From Streptacidiphilus jiangxiensis (GTDB lineage: Bacteria > Actinomycetota > Actinomycetes > Streptomycetales > Streptomycetaceae): a DNA stretch of 62,351 nt. Each line of letters opens with the position of its first letter. Position 1 is the first letter of the stretch. The stretch spans positions 1 through 62,351 of the forward strand of contig NZ_FOAZ01000035.1 in the NCBI RefSeq assembly GCF_900109465.1. The letters are read 5' to 3'. The position numbers and the translations under genes are program-made. Positions 32,729 through 43,809 of this stretch are shown in pieces. Below the pieces are notes generated by a model, which was not told the DNA's origin, made no database searches, and saw only the letters and a program-made list of their open reading frames with translations.

Positions 32729-32756
32729 AGCCCCGACCCCGGCTGGGGTCGGGGCT
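32729..32756 (+). terminator. Strong hairpin between pdxS and pdxT
   Basis: AGCCCCGACCCC and GGGGTCGGGGCT form a perfect 12-pair stem with a GGCT loop, 21 bases after the pdxS stop. It should cause partial termination or 3' end protection, giving more pdxS than pdxT message. Confidence 0.85.
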
Positions 32757-32805
32757 CCTCCCGTTCGTCCTTTCGTCTGTGAACGTCTGTTGAAGAGGTC
32801 CTCCC

Positions 32806-33435
32806 GTGTCGTCCAGCTCCACTCCCGTCATCGGTGTCCTCGCCCTCCAGGGTGACGTGCGCGAGCACCTGATCGCGCTGGCCGAGGCCGACGCGCTCGC
32901 CCGCCCGGTCCGCCGCCCCGAGGAGCTGGCCGAGGTCGACGCCATCGTCATCCCCGGCGGCGAGTCCACCACCATGTCCAAGCTCGCACTGCTCTTCGGC
33001 GTGATGGAGCCGCTGCGCGCCCGCGTCGCGGCGGGCATGCCCGTCTACGGCACCTGCGCCGGCATGATCATGCTCGCGGACAAGATCCTCGACGGCCGCG
33101 ACGACCAGGAGACGGTCGGCGGCATCGACATGGTCGTCCGCCGCAACGCCTTCGGCCGCCAGAACGAGTCCTTCGAGCAGGGCGTGGCCTTCACCGGCCT
33201 GGAGGAGGGTGGCGACGTGCACGGCGTCTTCATCCGCGCCCCCTGGGTCGAGTCCGTCGGTGCCGACGTCGAGGTGCTGGCGTCGCTGCGCGCGGGCACG
33301 CCCGACGAGCACATCGTGGCGGTCCGTCAGGGCAACCTGCTCGCCACCTCGTTCCACCCGGAACTGACCGGCGACCACCGCGTGCACGCCTACTTCGTGG
33401 ACATGGTCCGCGCCGCCGGCTCGCACAACAGGTGA
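32806..33435 (+). CDS. pdxT: Pyridoxal 5'-phosphate synthase glutaminase subunit PdxT
   Basis: A 209-residue class I glutamine amidotransferase. The nucleophile Cys lies in VYGTCAGMI (about residue 84) and the His-Glu pair in TSFHPELTGD (about residues 186-188). It hydrolyses glutamine and passes ammonia to PdxS, in a 12+12 complex. GTG start with GAAGAGG about 8 bases upstream. It follows pdxS and precedes yebC; a TAGGAT hexamer at about 33450 may start the yebC unit. Confidence 0.96.
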   Translation: MSSSSTPVIGVLALQGDVREHLIALAEADALARPVRRPEELAEVDAIVIPGGESTTMSKLALLFGVMEPLRARVAAGMPVYGTCAGMIMLADKILDGRDDQETVGGIDMVVRRNAFGRQNESFEQGVAFTGLEEGGDVHGVFIRAPWVESVGADVEVLASLRAGTPDEHIVAVRQGNLLATSFHPELTGDHRVHAYFVDMVRAAGSHNR

Positions 33436-33505
33436 TCTGCCTGGTGACGGTAGGATCTCATCCGTTCGTTCACTTCCACCTGGTGCTGTTTTAAGGAGCA
33501 ACTCG

Positions 33506-34267
33506 ATGTCCGGCCACTCCAAGTGGGCTACCACCAAGCACAAGAAGGCCGTCATCGACGCGAAGCGCGGCAAGCTCTTCGCCAAGATGATCAAGAACAT
33601 CGAGGTGGCGGCCCGCACCGGTGGTGGAGACCCCGCCGGTAACCCGACCCTCTACGACGCCATCCAGAAGGCGAAGAAGAGCTCGGTCCCGATCGACAAC
33701 ATCAACCGCGCCGTCAAGCGCGGCTCCGGCGCGGAGGCCGGCGGCGCCGACTACGCGACCATCATGTACGAGGGCTACGGCCCGAACGGCGTGGCGGTCC
33801 TGATCGAGTGCCTCACCGACAACCGCAACCGCGCCGCGTCCGACGTCCGCGTCGCGATGACCCGCAACGGCGGCTCCATGGCCGACCCGGGCTCGGTGTC
33901 GTACATGTTCTCCCGCAAGGGCGTCATCGTGGTCCCGAAGGCCGACAAGGTCGACGAGGACACGATCATGGAGGTCACCCTCGAGGTGGGCGCGGAGGAG
34001 GTCAACGACCTCGGCGACAGCTTCGAGATCCAGACCGAGGCGTCCGACATGGTCGCGGTCCGCACGGCCCTCCAGGAGGCCGGCATCGACTACGACTCGG
34101 CCGAGGCGAACTTCGTCCCCTCCGTCCAGGTCGAGCTGGACGCGGACGGCGCCCGCAAGATCTTCAAGCTGATCGACGCACTCGAGGACAGCGACGACGT
34201 CCAGAACGTCTTCGCCAACTTCGACCTCTCCCCCGAGGTCGAGGCGGAGCTCGACGCCGAGGACTGA
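33506..34267 (+). CDS. yebC: YebC/PmpR-family protein
   Basis: A 253-residue protein of the conserved YebC family, beginning MSGHSKWATTKHKKAVIDAKRGKLF. The three-domain layout is of normal length. Members have been described as DNA-binding regulators and, in other work, as ribosome-associated factors that ease translation of proline-rich stretches. The ATG has AAGGAG 7 bases upstream. Its place before ruvCAB is the common bacterial order, although palindromic repeats separate them here. Confidence 0.95.
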   Translation: MSGHSKWATTKHKKAVIDAKRGKLFAKMIKNIEVAARTGGGDPAGNPTLYDAIQKAKKSSVPIDNINRAVKRGSGAEAGGADYATIMYEGYGPNGVAVLIECLTDNRNRAASDVRVAMTRNGGSMADPGSVSYMFSRKGVIVVPKADKVDEDTIMEVTLEVGAEEVNDLGDSFEIQTEASDMVAVRTALQEAGIDYDSAEANFVPSVQVELDADGARKIFKLIDALEDSDDVQNVFANFDLSPEVEAELDAED

Positions 34268-34275
34268 GCGTTCCG

Positions 34276-34548
34276 CTCCCGCCTGTGGTTGCACCTCCAG
34301 GGGCGCGGGGCTGTGACACGTGCGGCTCCGCCGCGTGGGCGCGACCGGGTCAGTGATACTCCCGCCTGTGGTTGCACCTCCAGGGGCGCGAGGAACTGCG
34401 CGACAAGCCACCCTGTGTGGCGGGTCGCCGAGCGAGCAGGGCCATCCGCACAGGGTGGTTGCTCGCGCAGCTCCTCGCGCCTTGTCGGCTGCTCGCGCCC
34501 ATGCGGCGGAGCCGCAAATCGGTAGAGCCTCGCGCCCCTCGGTGGTTC
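34276..34548. repeat. Nested palindromic repeats, copy 5, with an 83-bp direct duplication
   Basis: This block fills most of the 309-bp gap between yebC and ruvC. An inner palindrome (34381-34488, CAGGGGCGCGAGGAACTGCG paired with its near-complement) is flanked by an outer pair: GGGGCGCGGGGCTGTG and TGCGGCTCCGCCGCG on the left, and GCGGCGGAGCCGCA and CCTCGCGCCCC on the right. In addition, about 33 bp starting CTCCCGCCTGTGGTTGCACC occurs twice, at 34276 and 34359. The spacer motif is in reversed orientation. Confidence 0.85.
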
Positions 34549-34564
34549 TGTCAGTGCAAGCCGA

Positions 34565-34570
34565 TAACCT
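34565..34570 (+). promoter_or_regulatory. -10 box (TAACCT) for a leaderless ruvC message
   Basis: TAACCT ends 6 bases before the ruvC ATG, and no Shine-Dalgarno sequence is present between them. Transcription would then begin at the start codon. The -35 region lies inside the end of repeat block 5 and is weak. Confidence 0.55.
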
Positions 34571-34576
34571 GCGGGC

Positions 34577-35101
34577 ATGCGTGTTCTCGGGGTGGATCCA
34601 GGCTTGACCCGCTGTGGTGTCGGCGTCGTCGACGGCGCGCCCGGGCGGCCGCTGACGATGGTCGCCTGCGGCGTCGTGCGGACCCCCGCCGAGGAGGACG
34701 TGCCGCTGCGGCTGCTGAAGATCGAGCAGGGGATCGAGGAGTGGCTCGATGCCCACGCGCCGGACCTCGTCGCCATCGAGCGGGTCTTCGCCCAGCACAA
34801 CGTCCGCACCGTGATGGGCACCGCCCAGGCCAGCGCCGTCGCCATGCTGTGTGCGACGCGCCGGGGCATACCCGTCACCCTGCACACGCCCAGCGAGGTG
34901 AAAGCCGCCGTCTCCGGCTCCGGCAGGGCCGAGAAGGCGCAGGTGGGGGCCATGGTCACGCGCATCCTGCGGCTCGACGCCCCGCCCAGGCCCGCCGACG
35001 CCGCCGACGCGCTCGCGCTCGCCATCTGTCACATCTGGCGCGGGACCGCCAACAACAGGATCGCCGCCGCCCTCAGTCGCGCCAGGGAGCCCCGCCCGTG
35101 A
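34577..35101 (+). CDS. ruvC: Holliday junction resolvase RuvC
   Basis: A 174-residue RNase H-fold endonuclease. The acidic catalytic residues are visible: the first Asp in LGVDPGLTRCG (about residue 7), a Glu in VAIERVF (about residue 67), and the pair in PADAADALALAICH (about residues 139-142). It cuts Holliday junctions symmetrically with RuvAB. ATG start, apparently leaderless. Its stop overlaps the ruvA start. Confidence 0.97.
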   Translation: MRVLGVDPGLTRCGVGVVDGAPGRPLTMVACGVVRTPAEEDVPLRLLKIEQGIEEWLDAHAPDLVAIERVFAQHNVRTVMGTAQASAVAMLCATRRGIPVTLHTPSEVKAAVSGSGRAEKAQVGAMVTRILRLDAPPRPADAADALALAICHIWRGTANNRIAAALSRAREPRP

Positions 35102-35712
35102 TCGCCTTCGTCAGCGGCCCGGTGGCCGCACTCACGCCCGCCGGTGCCGTCATCCAGGTCGGCGGCGTGGGCATGCTCGTGCACTGCTCGCCGGGCACCC
35201 TCGCCCGCCTGCACCTGGGGGAGGAGGCGCGGCTCGCGACCTCCCTCGTGGTCCGCGAGGACTCCCTCACCCTCTACGGCTTCGCCGACGACGACGAGCG
35301 GCAGACCTTCGAGCTGTTGCAGACCGCCAGCGGGGTCGGCCCCAAGGTCGCGCAGGCGATGCTCGCCGTGCACAGCCCGGAGGCGCTGCGCGTCGCCGTG
35401 GCCCGGGGGGACGCGAAGGCGCTGACCGCCGTGCCGGGGATCGGGCCGAAGGGGGCCCAGAAGCTGCTGATCGAGCTCAAGGACCGCCTCGGGGCGCCGA
35501 CGGGCGCCGTGCCCGCGCAGCACGCCGCGGTCGCCGCCGCGCCCGCGCCGTGGCACGAGCAGCTGCACGCCGCGCTGGTCGGCCTCGGCTTCGCCCCGCG
35601 CGAGGCCGAGGAGGCCGTCGTCGCGGTCACGCCCGAGGCGGAGGCCATGGAGAAGCCGAACGTCTCCGTGCTGCTGCGCACCGCACTGCAGAGCCGCAAC
35701 CGCACCCGCTGA
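35098..35712 (+). CDS. ruvA: Holliday junction DNA helicase subunit RuvA
   Basis: A 204-residue junction-binding protein. The N-terminal OB fold (IAFVSGPVAALTPAGAVIQVGGVGM), tandem helix-hairpin-helix motifs (TASGVGPKVAQAML and AVPGIGPKGAQKLLIEL, residues 75-125) and the RuvB-binding C-terminal domain after an Ala/Pro linker are all present. The GTG at 35098 overlaps the ruvC stop by four bases; the longer open frame lies inside ruvC. Confidence 0.96.
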   Translation: MIAFVSGPVAALTPAGAVIQVGGVGMLVHCSPGTLARLHLGEEARLATSLVVREDSLTLYGFADDDERQTFELLQTASGVGPKVAQAMLAVHSPEALRVAVARGDAKALTAVPGIGPKGAQKLLIELKDRLGAPTGAVPAQHAAVAAAPAPWHEQLHAALVGLGFAPREAEEAVVAVTPEAEAMEKPNVSVLLRTALQSRNRTR

Positions 35713-35745
35713 CCGTAGCCGACGCACCCGAGGAGCCGAGAGAGC

Positions 35746-36816
35746 ATGTACGACGACGCCGCTGCCGACCGCCTGGTCACCGCCGCCGCGGACGGCGAGG
35801 ACCGGGCCGTCGAGGCGGCGCTGCGCCCGCGCGACCTGGACGAGTTCATCGGCCAGGAGCGGGTGCGCGAGCAGCTCTCGCTCGTGCTCCAGGCGGCCCG
35901 GCGCCGTGGCGCCTCGCCCGACCACGTGCTGCTCTCCGGCCCGCCCGGGCTCGGCAAGACGACGCTGTCGATGATCATCGCGGCCGAGATGGGCGCGCCC
36001 ATCCGGATCACCTCCGGCCCGGCCATCCAGCACGCGGGGGACCTGGCCGCGATCCTCTCCTCGCTCACCGAGGGCGAGATCCTCTTCCTCGACGAGATCC
36101 ACCGTCTCTCCCGGCCCGCCGAGGAGATGCTCTACATGGCGATGGAGGACTTCCGCGTCGACGTCATCGTCGGCAAGGGCCCCGGCGCCACCGCCATCCC
36201 GCTGGAGCTGCCGCCGTTCACCCTGGTCGGGGCGACGACGCGGGCCGGCCTGCTGCCCCCGCCGCTGCGCGACCGCTTCGGGTTCACCGGCCACATGGAG
36301 TTCTACGCGCCCGAGGAGCTGGAGCGGGTCATCCACCGCTCGGCCCGGCTGCTGGCCGTCGAGATCGACCCGAAGGGCGCCGCCGAGATCGCCCGTCGCT
36401 CGCGCGGCACCCCGCGTATCGCCAACCGGCTGCTGCGCCGCGTGCGCGACTACGCGCAGGTGCGGCACGACGGGCTGGTCACGCCCGAGATCGCGGACGC
36501 GGCACTCGCCGTCTACGAGGTCGACCCGCGCGGTCTGGACCGCCTGGACCGGGCCGTGCTGCACGCCCTGCTGAAGCTCTTCGGCGGCGGCCCGGTGGGC
36601 CTGTCCACGCTGGCCGTCGCGGTGGGGGAGGAGGCCGAGACGGTCGAGGAGGTGGCGGAACCCTTCCTGGTCAGGGAGGGCCTGCTGGCCCGCACGCCGC
36701 GCGGCCGGATCGCCACCGCGGCCGCCTGGGCGCACCTGGGGCTCACGCCCCCGCCCCAGGCGGGAGGCCTCGCCGTTCCCCAGCAGGCCGAGCTCTTCAC
36801 CCCGCCGGAGGCCTGA
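35746..36816 (+). CDS. ruvB: Holliday junction branch migration ATPase RuvB
   Basis: A 356-residue AAA+ motor. Walker A GPPGLGKTT (about residue 65), Walker B LFLDEIHRLS (about residue 116), sensor 1 GATTR, the arginine-finger region and the C-terminal winged helix (ends TPRGRIATAAAWAHLGL) are all visible. It drives branch migration on RuvA-bound junctions. ATG start, 33 bases after ruvA. Confidence 0.97.
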   Translation: MYDDAAADRLVTAAADGEDRAVEAALRPRDLDEFIGQERVREQLSLVLQAARRRGASPDHVLLSGPPGLGKTTLSMIIAAEMGAPIRITSGPAIQHAGDLAAILSSLTEGEILFLDEIHRLSRPAEEMLYMAMEDFRVDVIVGKGPGATAIPLELPPFTLVGATTRAGLLPPPLRDRFGFTGHMEFYAPEELERVIHRSARLLAVEIDPKGAAEIARRSRGTPRIANRLLRRVRDYAQVRHDGLVTPEIADAALAVYEVDPRGLDRLDRAVLHALLKLFGGGPVGLSTLAVAVGEEAETVEEVAEPFLVREGLLARTPRGRIATAAAWAHLGLTPPPQAGGLAVPQQAELFTPPEA

Positions 36817-36899
36817 GCCAGAGGGCTCCTGCGGGCCCCGAACACGTCAAGTCCGTCACGTCACTCGCCATTCGCCTCACTCGGATGACATGCTGGACG

Positions 36900-36928
36900 T
36901 TGTTGTACTGGGCGCGGTCCCCTAGACT
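36900..36928 (+). promoter_or_regulatory. Vegetative promoter of the yajC-secDF unit
   Basis: TTGTTG (36900-36905) and TAGACT (36923-36928) are separated by exactly 17 bp, a good SigA/HrdB-type promoter. The start point would be about 36935, some 77 bases before the yajC GTG. Confidence 0.72.
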
Positions 36929-37011
36929 CCGCCCGCTCCCGCCCTCATGTGGCGGGCCCGATCACCGACCGGCCGCTGCTCCCCTTGCGGCCTCGCAAAG
37001 GACTGTCAGCC

Positions 37012-37488
37012 GTGGGTAACCCGCTCTTCTTCATGGTCATCGTCATGGCCGGCCTCATGTTCGTGACGATGCGTAGCAACAAGAAGCGCCAGTCGCAGGC
37101 GCAGGAGATGCGCAACCGTCTGGAGCCGGGCGCGGGCGTGCGCACCATCGGGGGCATGTACGCGCTGGTCAAGGACGTGACCAACGAGGCCGTCGAGCTC
37201 GAGGTCGCGCCGGGCGTCTTCGCCCTGTACTCGAAGCAGGCCATCGCCCAGGTCATGGACCCGGTCGAGTACAACCGCATCGTCCACGGCGAGGAGCCGG
37301 AGACGGACGAGGCCACCGACGAGGACGGCGCCGCTGACGAGGCCGCCGAGACCGCCGTCGAGGACGCCGCTCCGGCCGAGGCGAAGGCCGAGGACGAGGC
37401 CGCTGTCGAGTCCGCCATCGACCCCGAGGCGCTGGCCGAGAAGGTCGACGCCAAGGTGGGTAGCGACAAGGACGCTTCCGCCAAGTAG
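37012..37488 (+). CDS. yajC: Preprotein translocase accessory subunit YajC
   Basis: A 158-residue single-span membrane protein. One N-terminal helix (about residues 3-19, NPLFFMVIVMAGLMFV), a basic RSNKKRQ stretch and the conserved GAGVRTIGGMYALVKDV core are typical of YajC. The last 70 residues are acidic and Ala/Glu-rich, an actinobacterial extension. The GTG at 37012 has AAAGGA about 9 bases upstream; an in-frame upstream ATG at 36949 has no such site. YajC associates with SecDF, encoded next. Confidence 0.93.
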   Translation: MGNPLFFMVIVMAGLMFVTMRSNKKRQSQAQEMRNRLEPGAGVRTIGGMYALVKDVTNEAVELEVAPGVFALYSKQAIAQVMDPVEYNRIVHGEEPETDEATDEDGAADEAAETAVEDAAPAEAKAEDEAAVESAIDPEALAEKVDAKVGSDKDASAK

Positions 37489-37634
37489 CCTTTCGCGCTA
37501 CGGAACCCGGTCGGTCGTGAGCGAGCGGCCGGGCCCAAGGACCGCTGCGTCGTGGCCGAGCCGCCCCCTGTCCGCCGGTACCCCGGTGTGGGCGTCTTGA
37601 CCTGCCCACGGCATGGACAGAGAGAATCGAGAAG

Positions 37635-39473
37635 GTGGCATCACCCAAGTCCCGTCCCCGTGACGGATACCCGGGGCGTGCGCTGAGCCTGATCCTGGTG
37701 GTCATGGTCGCTCTCGTGGCGATCATGTTCGGGACCGGCAACACCAAGCCCCGCCTCGGCATCGACCTCGCCGGTGGCTCCAGTGTGACGCTGAAGGCCA
37801 CGTCGCCCGACCCCGCGGCGATCAACCCGGCGAACATGGCGATCGCCTCCGCGATCATGCTCGATCGCGTGAACGGGACCGGTGTGACCGAGTCGACGGT
37901 CCAGGTTCAGGGGAATGACGAGATCGTCATCAACATCCCCAAGGGCACCAACTCGACCACCATCGCGAACGAGCTGGCCCAGACCGCCAAGCTCTACTTC
38001 CGACCGGTCCTGGCCGAGGTGCAGCAGGCCAACGCGTCCGCACTGCCGAAGAGCAGCGCCTCGCCGTCCGCCTCCTCGACCGGTGGCGCCAAGCCGTCCG
38101 CCTCGTCGAGCGCCTCCGAGAAGCCGAAGGCGTCGGGCACCGGCGCGGCTGCCTCGCCGAGCGCCAGCAAGTCCCAGGGTGACGCGATCACCCAGGACCT
38201 GAAGGCCAGCCCGTCCGCCTCGGCGCACGCGTCCGGCTCGGCCACCGCCAAGGCCTCCTCCTCCGCGGTTGCCGCGGCGGGCAGCCCGAAGGCGACCGCC
38301 ACCCCCTCCGCCACCGGCGCCGTCTCCGGCCAGGTCGGTGGCACCGTGCCGGCCGCGCTCCAGACCGCGTTCACCAAGGCCGACTGCACCACGACCACCG
38401 GCCGCGCCGCCGTGCAGAACGCGGCCAACGCGGCGGCCGAGACGGACCAGGTCGTCGCCTGCTCCAAGGACGCCAACAGCGGCATCTGGACCAAGTACGC
38501 GCTGGACAAGGTCGCCGTCAACGGCACCGCGATCAGCAAGGCCGCAGCGAACCTGAGCACGCAGACCGGGCAGTGGGAGGTCGACCTCTCCTTCAACTCC
38601 GCGGGTGCGAGCCAGTTCGCCAACATCACCGGTCAGCTGGCCAAGAACCAGACCCCGACCAACGAGTTCGCCATCCAGCTCGACGGTGAGGTCCAGTCCT
38701 CGCCGTACGTCAGCTCGGCCATCACCGGCGGCCAGGCGACGATCTCGGGCAGCTTCGACCAGGCGAGCGCCAGCTCCCTGGCCAACGTGCTCAGCTACGG
38801 CTCGCTGCCGCTGAACTTCGAGCGGCTGGAGGTCGTCACCGTCTCGCCCGAGCTCGGCAGCAGCCAGCTCACCGCGGGTCTGATCGCCGGCCTCATCGGC
38901 ATGGTCCTGGTCGTGCTCTACTGCCTGGCCTACTACCGCGGCCTCGGCCTGGTGGCCGTCGCCTCGCTGGCCGTCTCCGCGATCCTCACCTGGTCGCTGA
39001 TGTCGCTGCTCGGTGGCGCGATCGGGTTCGCGCTGAACCTGCCGGCCGTCTGTGGCGCCATCGTCGCCATCGGTATCACCGCGGACTCGTTCGTCGTCTA
39101 CTTCGAGCGCATCCGTGACGAGCTGCGCGAGGGCGCGTCGCTGCGCCCGGCCGTCCGCAACGCCTGGCCGCGCGCCCGTCGTACGATCCTGGTGTCGGAC
39201 TTCGTGTCCTTCCTGGCCGCGGCGGTGCTGTACTTCTTCACCGTCGGCAAGGTGCAGGGCTTCGCGTTCACGCTGGGCCTGACCACCGCGCTCGACGTCG
39301 TCGTGGTCTTCCTCTTCACGAAGCCGCTGATGACCCTGCTCGCCCGCCGGAAGTTCTTCAACTCCGGCCACCCGTGGTCCGGGCTCTCGCCCGAGCGCCT
39401 CGGCGTCCGCAACCCGCTCCGCGACAGCCGCAACTCGCGCCGTCCGGCCCACACCGCCGGCAAGGAGGCCTGA
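37635..39473 (+). CDS. secD: Protein translocase subunit SecD
   Basis: A 612-residue RND-type membrane protein. The first helix lies at about residues 15-33 and is followed by the GIDLAGG motif. The P1-type periplasmic domain is interrupted by an Ala/Ser/Pro/Lys-rich low-complexity stretch of about 100 residues (roughly 135-235). Five more helices form the C-terminal SecD/SecF domain, with EQLSA-like LGSSQLTAGLIAGLIGM and the ITADSFVVYFERIRDE helix end. SecD uses the proton gradient to pull exported proteins outwards. GTG start. secF begins 4 bases after the stop. Confidence 0.95.
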   Translation: MASPKSRPRDGYPGRALSLILVVMVALVAIMFGTGNTKPRLGIDLAGGSSVTLKATSPDPAAINPANMAIASAIMLDRVNGTGVTESTVQVQGNDEIVINIPKGTNSTTIANELAQTAKLYFRPVLAEVQQANASALPKSSASPSASSTGGAKPSASSSASEKPKASGTGAAASPSASKSQGDAITQDLKASPSASAHASGSATAKASSSAVAAAGSPKATATPSATGAVSGQVGGTVPAALQTAFTKADCTTTTGRAAVQNAANAAAETDQVVACSKDANSGIWTKYALDKVAVNGTAISKAAANLSTQTGQWEVDLSFNSAGASQFANITGQLAKNQTPTNEFAIQLDGEVQSSPYVSSAITGGQATISGSFDQASASSLANVLSYGSLPLNFERLEVVTVSPELGSSQLTAGLIAGLIGMVLVVLYCLAYYRGLGLVAVASLAVSAILTWSLMSLLGGAIGFALNLPAVCGAIVAIGITADSFVVYFERIRDELREGASLRPAVRNAWPRARRTILVSDFVSFLAAAVLYFFTVGKVQGFAFTLGLTTALDVVVVFLFTKPLMTLLARRKFFNSGHPWSGLSPERLGVRNPLRDSRNSRRPAHTAGKEA

Positions 39474-39477
39474 CCCG

Positions 39478-40596
39478 ATGTCTCGCTTCGGCAATATCGG
39501 CCACCGCCTCTACACCGGCGAGGTCAGCTTCGACTTCGTCGGACGGCGCAGGCTGTGGACGATCATCTCGGGCGTCATCCTGGTCGCCGCGATCTTCGGC
39601 CTCACGGTCCGTGGCCTGAACCTCGGTATCGAGTTCAAGGGCGGTGACATCTACACGATCACCAAGCCCGGGGTCACCGTCTCCCAGGCGCAGAAGGCCG
39701 CGAACGACCTGACGGGCGACAGCTCCTCGCTGGTGCAGACGGCGAGCAGCAGCAACGGCCAGCAGATCCTGATCCAGATCAGCTCGGCCGAGAAGGTCGA
39801 CCCGACCAAGGGTCAGGCTGCGCTGACGCAGTCCCTGGGTCTGTCGCAGAACCAGATCTCGACGCAGTCGCTCAGCGCCAGCTGGGGCCACGACATCAGC
39901 CAGAAGGCCCTCTACGGTCTGATCGCCTTCATGGTGCTGGTGACCGCCTACCTCGCCTTCGCCTTCGAGTGGCGGCTCGCGGTCGGCGCGCTGGTCGCGC
40001 TGCTGCACGACCTGGTGATCACCGTCGGCGTCTACGCCCTGGTCGGCTTCGAGGTCACCTCGGGCACGGTCATCGGCTTCCTGACGATCCTCGGGTACTC
40101 GCTCTACGACACCGTCGTCGTCTTCGACGGTCTCAAGGCGGCGACGAACAAGCTCACCAAGCAGAACAAGATGACCTACAGCGACGCCGCCAACGCCTCG
40201 CTGAACAGCACCCTGGTCCGCTCGATCAACACCTCGGTGCTGGCCCTGCTGCCGGTCGCCGCGCTGCTGTTCATCGGTGGCGGCCTGCTCGGCGCGGGTG
40301 TCCTCAACGACATCTCGCTGGCGCTGTTCATCGGTCTGACCGCCGGTGCCTACTCCTCGATCTGTGTGGCCACCCCGATGGTCGCCTGGCTCCAGGAGAA
40401 GCGTCCGGAGTACATGGAGCTGGCCCGCAAGGTGAAGCAGCGCCGCGCGGCCGAGGCCAAGGCGGCGGCCGAGGGTCGCACGCTGGAGGACGAGGTCCCG
40501 CAGGAGGTCACCGTCCCGGCGCCGACCGGCGGCCCGCGCAACCAGCCCGTCAACCGCACCCGCAACGAGCGCCGGTCCTCCGGCGGGCGTCGCTGA
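39478..40596 (+). CDS. secF: Protein translocase subunit SecF
   Basis: A 372-residue RND-type membrane protein with the SecF pattern: first helix near residues 23-41, GIEFKGGD motif (about residue 52), periplasmic P4 domain, and a six-helix core with the YSLYDTVVVFDGLK helix and a R-x-NTSVLALLPV segment. A basic, proline-containing tail follows. It forms a complex with SecD and YajC. ATG start; spacing to secD is 4 bases, so the pair is translated together. Confidence 0.96.
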   Translation: MSRFGNIGHRLYTGEVSFDFVGRRRLWTIISGVILVAAIFGLTVRGLNLGIEFKGGDIYTITKPGVTVSQAQKAANDLTGDSSSLVQTASSSNGQQILIQISSAEKVDPTKGQAALTQSLGLSQNQISTQSLSASWGHDISQKALYGLIAFMVLVTAYLAFAFEWRLAVGALVALLHDLVITVGVYALVGFEVTSGTVIGFLTILGYSLYDTVVVFDGLKAATNKLTKQNKMTYSDAANASLNSTLVRSINTSVLALLPVAALLFIGGGLLGAGVLNDISLALFIGLTAGAYSSICVATPMVAWLQEKRPEYMELARKVKQRRAAEAKAAAEGRTLEDEVPQEVTVPAPTGGPRNQPVNRTRNERRSSGGRR

Positions 40597-40621
40597 CACC
40601 CCTCGAGGAGAACCGCACCGC

Positions 40622-41167
40622 ATGAGCAGCACCGACCTGGCCGGCCTGCTGGCCGCCAAGATCCGCGACGTCCCGGACTACCCGAAGCCCGGCGTGGTCT
40701 TCAAGGACATTGCACCGCTGCTCGCCGACGCCGAGGCGTTCGCCGCGCTGGTCGACCACCTCGCGGCGCGCGCCAAGGCGCTGGGCGCCTCCAAGATCGT
40801 CGGTCTGGAGGCGCGCGGCTTCATCCTCGCCGCTCCGGCGGCGTACGCCGCCGGAGCGGGCTTCGTGCCCGTCCGCAAGGAGGGCAAGCTTCCGGGCGAC
40901 TGCTACCGGGAGGCCTACGACCTCGAGTACGGCTCCGCGGTCATCGAGGTCCAGACGGACGCGTTCCTCCCGGGGGAGCGGGTCCTCGTCGTCGACGACG
41001 TCCTGGCGACCGGCGGGACGGTCGAGGCGGCGCTGTCGCTCATCGCGCGAGCGGGAGCGGAGCTGGCGGGCGTCGAGGTCCTGATGGAGCTGGGCTTCCT
41101 CGACGGAAGGGCGCGCCTGGCACCTCTGCTGGGCGACGCTCCGCTGGAGACCGTCATTTCCATCTGA
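40622..41167 (+). CDS. apt: Adenine phosphoribosyltransferase
   Basis: A 181-residue type I phosphoribosyltransferase that converts adenine and PRPP to AMP. The N-terminal IRDVPDYPKPGVVFKDI signature, the VGLEARGFI segment and the PRPP loop VLVVDDVLATGGT (about residues 120-132) are all intact. ATG start, 25 bases after secF, with a GAGGAG box. The apt-rel pairing is common in actinobacteria and links purine salvage to the alarmone gene, though repeat copy 6 separates them here. Confidence 0.96.
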   Translation: MSSTDLAGLLAAKIRDVPDYPKPGVVFKDIAPLLADAEAFAALVDHLAARAKALGASKIVGLEARGFILAAPAAYAAGAGFVPVRKEGKLPGDCYREAYDLEYGSAVIEVQTDAFLPGERVLVVDDVLATGGTVEAALSLIARAGAELAGVEVLMELGFLDGRARLAPLLGDAPLETVISI

Positions 41168-41182
41168 GAGACGTTGCACCCT

Positions 41183-41289
41183 CCAGGGGCGCGGGGAACT
41201 GCGCGAGCAACCACTCTGAGCGGATGGCCCTGCGCGTCGGGGACCGTCTGCCCGTCAGTGGCTTGTCGCGCGGTTCCCCGCGCCCCTGG
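41183..41289. repeat. Long palindromic intergenic repeat, copy 6
   Basis: CCAGGGGCGCGGGGAACTGC pairs with GGTTCCCCGCGCCCCTGG on the right, with an inner CGCGAgcAACCACT / AGTGGCTTGTCGCG stem. The spacer has CGGATGGCCCTGCGCG in forward orientation, almost identical to copy 4. It lies between apt and rel and probably ends apt transcription. Confidence 0.92.
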
Positions 41290-41373
41290 TGGTTCCGCGG
41301 GAAGGCCCGTGAGCGCGGGCAGTAGTAACGCTCGGTACCATTGAGATTCCGGTCTCGCTCCCGAGGAGTGCAG

Positions 41374-43805
<2,432 letters not shown>

Positions 43806-43809
<4 letters not shown>

